DNA of 64,000 nt, taken from the NCBI RefSeq assembly GCF_000003815.2, contig NC_049994.1:12480994-12544993 (forward strand), in the 5' to 3' direction. Made by a program: the position numbers and the translations under genes. The notes under the pieces are model-generated. The model made no database searches. It was not told where the DNA came from and worked only from the letters and a program-made list of their open reading frames with translations. Shown piece by piece: positions 55,649 to 64,000 of the stretch; positions within the stretch are counted from its first letter, which is position 1; each line of letters opens with the position of its first letter. The DNA is from Branchiostoma floridae. Its lineage: Eukaryota > Chordata > Leptocardii > Amphioxiformes > Branchiostomatidae.

Positions 55649-58600
55649 ATGAAGCGTGACTCAGCAACACAGGCCAGGAAGCCTGCCAGTGCCAGGTAGG
55701 AACTTCCTAAAGACAGCTTCTTTTTGTGTCTAGGCAAAATTAGCATTCTTTGTTTCTATTAGTTGACAGAACAAAAAAGGAGTACAATCTATACCCCCAG
55801 ATATAGTGGTCATAACCTCTTGTAACTCATTTACAAAATTTTCACACTTAATTGATTTGAAATTAATAAACAGAATAAAGTGCTTGTTACATAATGTGTA
55901 TAAATCAAGGTTATTGAAATATAGTAAGCCTGTTTTTAAGTCCAAGAAACATTTTTCTATAACTGTATAAGCAAGCTCCTTAAAATCAAATGCAGAAGTA
56001 TACCAAATACCAATACACTCCATCCAGGCAGTCTTGAGTTATGCTGGTCATCTACACACATACACATACACAAATGCTACCGAGAACATAACCATTTCGG
56101 CAAAGATAATTAATCTAGGTCTACGAATGTATACATTATCATACAACAAGTACTAGTAGGTTATGTTTTCAAAAATGTTTGTGCCGTTCTGTGCTTTTGA
56201 CTGCATAACTCAGGAAGATGGGGATGAATTTTTATGATATTTGGTCTGTAAGTAGTCTGCAAGACAAAGGTCAGTTTTGATAATGTGCCCCCTAGGGGCA
56301 GTGGAACTACTGGTTTTAGCAACTCATGTTCTGGTATGAGGTCGTAGAACTCAAGTTTACCATATTTCCCCACAGGAAGCCAGCATCTGCCCGAGCTGCT
56401 CCATCAGAGAGGTCCAGGAGTGCAGCAACGCCCTCGGGCAGGCAGTCAGCAGACAGCATCCTGGTGCAGAGAGGACGGGGGCAGGAGAACGGAGATGGTG
56501 AACAGAGGAGACAGGAACCCGGGGTTCGCTACATCTCCGACGTGCTCGTCAGGAAAATCACCGGGGAGGAAGACCTGGGGTACATCACAAAACTTAGCCT
56601 CACTCTTACAGGGGACAAGAAGATCAAGTACATCGAAAACTTGGAACCTCTACGTCGACTTGAGGTTCTCATCCTCAACAACAACATCATTGAGAAGATT
56701 GAGCGTCTGGAGAGGCTTACAAATCTTCGGGAGCTAAGCATCGCTTCAAACAGGATAAGTGTGATAGAGGGCTTAGAGACACTAACAAACCTACAGGTAC
56801 TGAATCTGAGTGGAAATAGGATAGAGCATATTCCTTCATGGATGGGTAAAAGATTGAAGGCTCTTAGAGTTCTACAGTTAGCAAGGAACCAGTTATCTTC
56901 CCTTTCAGAAGTAGCAAGGTTAAGGCCCCTACCTGATCTCATCCACGTGACCATAGCTGAGAACCCAGTATGCGACATGCCCCACGCTCATCTCTACACA
57001 GTTTTCTGTCTGAGGGGTCTAGAGAGGCTGGACAGAGCCCAGGTTACAGACCAAGATAGGCAAGAGGCAAAGGCTCGGTTTGGGCAGGAAGAGATACGCT
57101 CACTGGAGAGATCCCTGGACCAGAAGGAGAAGGAACTGCAAGCGCTCCAAGACGAACACAACGCAACACTTGAAGAGCTACAGGTCAGCACCGGGCGAGA
57201 AAAGAGGCTCAAAAAGAGTGGTTCAGATCAGGACTTTTCAATACAAGAGCTTGAGAATCAGCTAGATGCCAAAGATGAGATACTGCTGAGGAAAACAGCC
57301 GAGCTAGCACGTGCCTGTCAGAAACAGTATGAATTAGAGCAGGAGCTTGCGTTCTACAAGTTAGATGCCAAGTTTGAACCAATGAGCTACCGACCTCCCC
57401 CTGATACAGAACTTGGGGAATCGCCAGAGGAGAGCCCCTACATTGGTAAGGCTCGCTACAAGCGTAACATTTATGCGGGAGAGAGCTTCATTCCCAGTGG
57501 GGCCCAGCCACTGCGCATGACAGCTATAGACATAGAAGATGCAGATGACGAGGGGACTCGACGAGTCCACGAACAGCTCCACCATGCTTTAGACACACAG
57601 TTAGGGGACAAGGAGAGATCCATCCAGGACGCCCAGACGCAGCTTACACGACTTCAAGAGGACCTGTACAGGAAAGAGCAACAGATGCAAGCAGCTGCTG
57701 ACGAGCTGGCAAGGCTTACAGAAGGCATGCCATTGGCCCAACTGGCACAGAAACTCAAACAGGTACAACAGTTACAAGAAGAAGCAGACAAGATCGAGCA
57801 AGAGATGGAGAGGCAGAGAGACCTGATGAGACGACAGCAAGAAGAGATAGATGATCTACGTGCACAGATGGATGCTCTAGAGGAAGGGACCCCAGAGAAG
57901 GCTCATGCAAAGGCAGCTATGGTCAGCAAGCAGCAACAGTTGGATCTAACCAAAGAAGAATACAAGAGGCTGCAGGAGCAGCTCAACAATGTGCTGCAGA
58001 GGATCGCTGATGAGACAGCCGAACTTCAGGACCTTGAAGACGAATTAAAAGAGGGCCAGATGCAGGGAAATGTGGGACTGCAGGCAGAACTGCAGGGGAT
58101 CATCGGAGGACTACAGGACTATCTTCAGAACACAAGAAAGAAAGCAGACAAACAACAGAAGGAAAAAGAGAAGCTTGAGAGGGAGAGAGATGGACTCCTG
58201 CACAGATTGAGGGAACTTCAAGGAGAGAGAGAAGAGAAGAATGCAGCAAAGAGAAAACTGGCAGAGTTGGAGCAGCTCCTTGCTGACCAGGATGAGGATC
58301 ATGGCGCATTGAGACGAGCAAAAAATGATCTTGATCGACAGAAAGCCGAGGCAGAAGCCAAGTTGAAAGCCTCTCAGGCAGAGATCGATAAACTAAGAAG
58401 GGAACTTGGTAAGGCCCATGATGAAAGTATGGCAGAGCAGGAGGCTCTTCAACAGGAGCTGGAAGAAAAAGCTAGACAAGCCAGAAACCTCAAAGACAAG
58501 GAAACAGAAGCACAGGAACTAGCAGCACAAGTAGCTGCTCTGAGGGCACAGTCAGCTGCCCTGGCAAAGCAGCTGCGCGATGCGGAACAGGACCTTCAAG

Positions 58601-61600
58601 ACCTCATGGATACCAGCATCAATCCAGAGGATCTCCAGCAGAGAGTGCAAGAGTTGAAAAGATATGTAGAGAAAGGCACAGGAACACTGAAACCTCAAAG
58701 TGAGAGGGACAAGGTCGGGAAGCTGCTAGGAGACTTACAGAAATCTCTCAGTGAGGCACTGGAGAAGAGAGCAAAAGACGCGGCTGATGCAAAAAGGCGA
58801 CAACAGCAAGCTGAAGCCGCCATCAGAGCCCTTGAGGATCAGCTAGCACAAGCCACAGACAGCTACACCCAGAGTGCGAGGGATGTGGCTCAGCAGCAGC
58901 GGGATGNNNNNNNNNNNNNNNNNNNNNNNNNNNNNNNNNNNNNNNNNNNNNNNNNNNNNNNNNNNNNNNNNNNNNNNNNNNNNNNNNNNNNNNNNNNNNN
59001 NNNNNNACGCAAGTGGAGGACAAGCTGGCTGAGGCAAAAGCAGAGATGACCTAACTGCGAGGCACCATGGACGATGCAGAACGGAGAGCAATGCGGGACA
59101 AAGCAAAGGGAAAATCAGATCTGAATGACCTTGCCCAGCAGCTTGCTGACCTTCAGAGAAAGATGAGGAATGCGGATTCCCTGACGAGGCAGCAGATGGC
59201 AGATGCGGAGTCCATGGCAAACCTGCGTACGTCACGGGCGCGGGAAGAACTGGCCACTGCTCAGGACGAGATCGGGATGTTGCAAGATCTTCTCGATGAC
59301 CTTCGCAACAGGCTTCGGCAACAGGAACGTAAAGCGGGTGCCAGTCAGATGGCGCAAGAAGATCAAGACAGACAAGTGGACAATCTTCTAGCAGCGCTGA
59401 GGAACCAGCGCAGAGATGCAGACAGGTTAAGGGCCACGTTGGATAAATTGTCAGATGAAAATGCTGACGACGTTGCAGCACTGATGGCAGAAGTGAACGC
59501 ACTGCGGGATACCCTCTCACAACAAGCTCAAACAATCGCAGCGCTGACCACACCAGCTCCGCAATGGTACTACGTCCCAGCAAGGGGGAAGACCGGGGGA
59601 TACTGGGTGCCTTCCACGAACGGTCAACAAGTGCCTGGGGGCCAGGCTGGAGTGCCTAGTAGTAGTGTAGGAGGTTACTGGGTTCCCACTACAGGAGGAG
59701 GTGGAAGAAGTGGGTACTGGGTTCCGACAGCGAGACAACCGGGGAGCCCGATTGTCATCAGGTCTCCTGCGGGGCCGCCAAGGTTCTACAGTACCCCAAG
59801 GAGACGTGGTGGTGGAGGAGGAGGAGGAGGGGATGAAGATGGAGATGGCAGCCCACCAATCTTCTATGCTCCAGCTGGATCAGTACCAGTACCAGTGGCT
59901 GCACCTCCTGGATATGAAGCTGTCATCCCTCCTGTAGTACAGACCGTCGAAGATGATGCAGCCCTAGTATGTAACGTACCTGAACATCACGACCTAGAGG
60001 ATGAACTTGCAAAGATGAACGAGCTTCTGTCCAAGTTCAAGACGGAGAAGAAACGAAGAAAGTCTGAGATCGAAGCTCTTGACCTTGCGTTAACACAGAA
60101 GGAAGAACACCTCCGCGAGCTTGAAGATAAAAACGAAGAACAAGACAGACAGCTCAAAGAAACAGCCAGAAGGTTAAAAGAGAAATCAAAGAGTGCCAAG
60201 CTAGATGATGAGTTTGTGGAGGATGCCTTGGATCAGCATAGGCAGCTACTAGAAGAGATAGCTTGTGTAGAGGAGACACTGTCCAAACGTAGGGCCGAGT
60301 TACGGGAGTCTGACCGCCTCTTACAGCAGTGTCGGGAGGACCTGACCAGAACAACTGCCGAGGCAGGAGACACCATCAGGCGATACGACGAAGCGCGTGC
60401 CAACCTTGGCACCACAGAAGAGGATGTAAGGGAGCTCGAAAAGAGAGCTAAAGAGACAGGAAATGATTTACTTGATGCGCAGGACAAACTGACAGAGCTT
60501 CAAGGGGACATCCTACATGCAGAAAGCAAGAGAGCTGGACTGGAGCAAGACATAGACGACATCAAAAGGGTCATAGCTCAGAGAGATGGAGAATTCCAGG
60601 CTCTGGACATCAAGACGAAACGGTTAACAGAAACTCTGCAAGAGTTAGAAGCACAGGTTGTGATCACCGAGGAAAAAGAAGCAGAAAGGCACAGGGCCTT
60701 AAAGGATGTGGAAAGAGTCCTGGCAGAACGAAAGGCTGAGCTGGGAAGGCTTAAAGGACAGGTGGAAGTGAAGCAAGGCGAGCTGGAAGAACTAGATAAG
60801 GATCTTGGACACAAGCAGACACATATTCAACTGCTGGAGGAAAAGATAGCTGCCACCAAAGCTGAGCTGGCTTCAGCAGCTAAAGAAAGAGACACTGTGT
60901 TAACAGAGACACAGAGGGAAGTGAGAGAGTTCCAGGACCTGCTGGAAGACCTTCGTGCTGAGAGCCAAGACCTTGACACAGTTGTGAAGGACAGAAAGGC
61001 AGAGCTGACAGAAATCAAACAGGAAATAAACGACAAGGAAATCGACCTTGATGCTGTTACAACAAAGATGGAGCGCTGTGTTACAGAGTATAGGCAAGCC
61101 CAGGAAACCTTGAAACGGGAAAGGTCGGACCTCGACTTGGCAAAGCAGCAAGTGCGAGACAAAACGCTGGAAGCTGACCAGCTGGAAGCACTCATACAAG
61201 AAGAGAAAACACGTCTAGAGCAAGTGCAGAACAAGAACAAGCGGAAACAAGCAGAGGTGCAGAGGTTAGATGAACAACTAAAGGAGCAACAGCAAGAGTA
61301 CGACTATCTATGTGAGCAGCAAAGAACTCTCCAGGCAAATGTCAAGACATTGTCAGACGAGAAGGTCATGTTACAGGAGTCCAGAGATGGGTTGATCACC
61401 AAGACCAGGGAATCCAAACATCGTCTCGGAGAAACCGAGCAGCATCTGCGGACAGCAGAAGACCAGTTGGAGCGACTACAGAGAGACGTAAGACAGGAAG
61501 AAGTGGATTTGGCAAAACTGAAGAAGAAGGTTTCCTCTGCAAGGGAGGAGGACAGAATCATACAAGACAGCCTCCAACATGCGAAAAAGCAGCTGACAGC

Positions 61601-62696
61601 CATGAAAGACGACCTGCATGACATTGAAGACAAGTTGAGTACTGCTGAAGAAAAGTTGCGCAAAGCCGTGAGTGACAGAGAGGAGACTCTGTCAGATCTG
61701 CGGAGGCTTAACGAAGCAGTCAGAAACTCCAGATTAGCGTACGATCAAGCGTCGCAAAAGGAGCGAGAACTACAGGACAGTGTAAGCAGGCAAGAGAGGA
61801 AGTTGGACAGTGACAGAGACGATCTACAACGGATTCAAAGCGTGAGAGGGCAGACTGCATCTGAACTTGACCATATAGGAAATGAGGTCATTCGGAAACG
61901 TCAGGAGTTTGACCACCTTCAGGCACAGATAACGCAGATGCAGCACACAGAAGAGAAATGTACGCAACTAGACCATCAAGTGAGCATTATGAGTGCACAG
62001 CTGGCAGCTCTGCAGGGCGAACTGAGGAACAGAGACGAGGAAAAGACAGAGTTGGCTCAAGCCCTTAGTTCTTGTCAATCAGAACTCGAAACCCTGCGAG
62101 AAAGTTCGAAACGGGAGCAAATCACCCTAAACAGTAAGATCAAGGAGCACCAGGAGGAGATGAGAAAATTGAAGAGAAAACTCCAGAAAGTGCAGAGTGA
62201 GTTTGAAGGGGAAAGGAAGGCTTTGAATGAGGAGATAGAGAAGCTGGAGAGTTTTGGGAAGAAACAACTTGACCAGGCAGGAAAGATGGGGGAAGAGTTA
62301 ATGACTCTGAGACAGGAACATAACAGGCTACAGCAGGAGCATCAACTACAGCAGGATTTGAAAAACATCGCTGAAATGGGGCAAAGATCGCTCGCAAACT
62401 CGCCCACTCCAAAGAAACGTCGCACGGTGAGAATAGCTGCCCCAGGAGAAGAGGCAGACAGGATCGCCAAGGAACAAGAGAACCTGAAACAGCAGCTTCG
62501 TCAGCAGATGTCTCGCCGGGCACGTGCGATGGAGGGAGAGCGGTTCCGTAACCGTGATCAGCTGAACGTTTTACGGGAAAGAGTACGCAACCTAGAGGAC
62601 TATGTGAGCAATACCTCTGCAGACTCGTCATTAGCTGATGTGTCAGGATTTTCTTCATACAATAATTCTGGACTGGGGCATTCTCAGGGACATTGA
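55649..62696 (+). CDS. CNTRL: Centriolin (CNTRL), two coding exons, interrupted by a gap
   Basis: Centrosome/mother-centriole protein needed for late cytokinesis and microtubule anchoring. Coding exon 1 is 55649-55695 (MKRDSATQARKPASA plus two bases, donor GTAGGA). Exon 2 starts at 56376 after TTTCCCCACAG and runs to the TGA at 62694-62696 without introns. Residues about 67-245 form leucine-rich repeats with cap (RYISDVLVRKITGEEDLGYI, then VTDQDRQEA). The long coiled coil includes the family signature LARACQKQYELEQELAFYKLDAKFEPM (given as LARACQKQYELEQELAF then YKLDAKFEPM) and ESPYIGKARYKRN. A Gly/Pro-rich hinge with several GYWVP words lies at about 59560-59960, then CNVPEHHDLEDE, more coiled coil, and a C-terminal VSNTSADSS. 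Total about 2.1 kaa, close to human (about 2.3 kaa). Oddities: 100 N at 58907-59006 and an in-frame TAA at 59052-59054. Start chosen by splice phase and similarity of the joined frame. Confidence 0.92.
58907..59006. other. Assembly gap of exactly 100 N inside CNTRL
   Basis: A run of 100 N, a common placeholder for a gap of unknown size. The reading frame differs on the two sides, so the real missing length is not 100 or the sequence beside it is wrong. Confidence 0.98.
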
Positions 62697-64000
62697 GGAG
62701 AACAAGTTTGTAGTTATACATAAACCACTATCATGAGGGGTATCTCCATCCTGGAATCCATACTTTTCTAGCTCCATTCCATTTAAATCTTTGGTCCTAC
62801 ATGTAATATCATTGAGTAGTTTGATTATTGAATATTTCTCACCAGCAGTCTAACAGGGATTAAACTCTAAATGCCTTTTTAATCCCTGTTACTGTTAGCA
62901 TGCAGTTCAGGGCTGTCTTCAGGACCCATTGCTGTCTTCCATCATGGAAACTTGATTGTTTGGATGGATACAAATTTCACACTATGGCCATTTGTCCTAA
63001 AAAAATTAATGCCATTGATAAAAATGTATTTTTGTAAGCTTGACATGGAAGATTTAACATTGAAAATTCACAACCAGACTCCTTAACAATGAGTAGGATG
63101 GAAAAAGATTAAAGCTGGAGACAGCCATGATGCTGTTACAGACGGCAGTGCAACTTGGATCCAATCAGCCATGTTTCAGGCAAATAGTTGAATGTCAAAC
63201 AATCCTCTATTAACCAGAGGCATGCTATTCTGTGGCAGCAAAAGCAGCCAATTTGGTCTGTTGTATGTGTTCTCAGTATTATTTCTGTTTTGACCAGTTT
63301 CTACTTAATTTCAAAAGTAGTATACGTAAACATATTGCCACTAGAAATGATTTTTTGGTTGTTTCTTTTCTTTAGGATAGGACTGTTACAGTGTGTGCAG
63401 TGAGACATATCTTATAACTTGATGTTAAAGTTATTGTAACGTGTACATTGTGTTGTCATGAAGCCACTTAATGTATGGTTATGGTATTTATACTGGTTTG
63501 CTTATTGTTATAAGCCGGCCAAAGTTGCCATCTTACATAGTTACTCTACAAGGATGTATGCTACTAAATGTATGTGTCATATACATTGTACATGCACATG
63601 TAGTGTATGTAACATGCCATGTATCATGAATTTTCTACCACTTACAGTATTCCAATATTTCGTACCATTCAAAATTGAAGTGCCAAAATATACAACATTG
63701 ATAGTACTAGTGTTGGCAATACTGGAAGAGTAATGAATATGTAATGTAATGAATATACTTACTCTGTTTTGAACCCAAAGCCACTAAAATCAAATGCCAT
63801 TGTGTCAAGGTATAACTTTGTACCAGCTCTATTGGATGTGAAACGTTATATATGTGACAAAGCCAAAGATATTTTTCTTACTCTCTTGGACAACAACTTA
63901 AGGCAAGGGATTATTTTTCATGTTTTGTTTCGCATTTGCTTATTTTGTGTGTGTGTTTTTTTAGAAAATTACATTAAAATGGAACAAAATGGTTGGCTAA
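62697..64000. other. CNTRL 3' flank / probable 3' UTR
   Basis: AT-rich non-coding DNA. ATTAAA near 62863 and 63108 are weak candidate polyadenylation signals. No repeats with recognisable ends. Confidence 0.45.

Noticed and set aside
59067-62696. Treating the downstream centriolin ORF as a separate gene starting at 59067
   Set aside because: The same frame is open before it up to the gap and both halves match consecutive parts of one centriolin protein.

Overview
The window is eukaryotic and most likely from a cephalochordate (amphioxus, Branchiostoma). It carries deuterostome-type genes with GT-AG introns. Exons are conserved across animals, the surrounding DNA is AT-rich and full of short inverted-repeat transposons, and one CR1-like LINE is present. 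The clade is an inference from protein similarity and repeat content; the species is not proven.

Layout. (1) 2-667, plus: 3' coding end of an unidentified gene that starts before the window. (2) 4124-37500, minus: a complete 18-exon gene for STT3B, the catalytic subunit of oligosaccharyltransferase, about 791 aa. Its introns hold most of the repeats: a 56-bp minisatellite, an 8-bp-TSD hAT-like element, several MITE families, long hairpins, a CR1-like LINE in the 17.7-kb first intron, and several partial duplications of exon edges. (3) 42396-43238, plus: a single-exon HEXIM gene (inhibitor of P-TEFb, 7SK-binding), head-to-head with STT3B across about 4.9 kb. (4) 43239-52546: repeat-bearing intergenic DNA. 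(5) 52547-54318, minus: a three-exon ARH3/ADPRS gene (ADP-ribosyl-serine hydrolase), 414 aa, with an octapeptide-repeat insert. (6) 55649-62696, plus: centriolin (CNTRL). It has a tiny first coding exon, then one uninterrupted coding exon of about 6.3 kb, broken only by a 100-N assembly gap and one in-frame TAA just after it. ARH3 and CNTRL are divergent and may share a promoter with a perfect YY1-type motif.

The genes are ordinary cellular genes (ER glycosylation, transcription elongation, DNA-damage ADP-ribose removal, centrosome maturation) and do not form a functional cluster. I see no undescribed enzymatic system. The most unusual features are the recurrent exon-edge duplications that create decoy splice sites in STT3B, the nearly intronless centriolin gene, a family of hAT-like elements with shared ends but different internal repeat words, and a 27-bp direct repeat flanking one of them. 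All splice sites and motifs were read by eye; similarity statements rest on remembered family sequences, not on searches.
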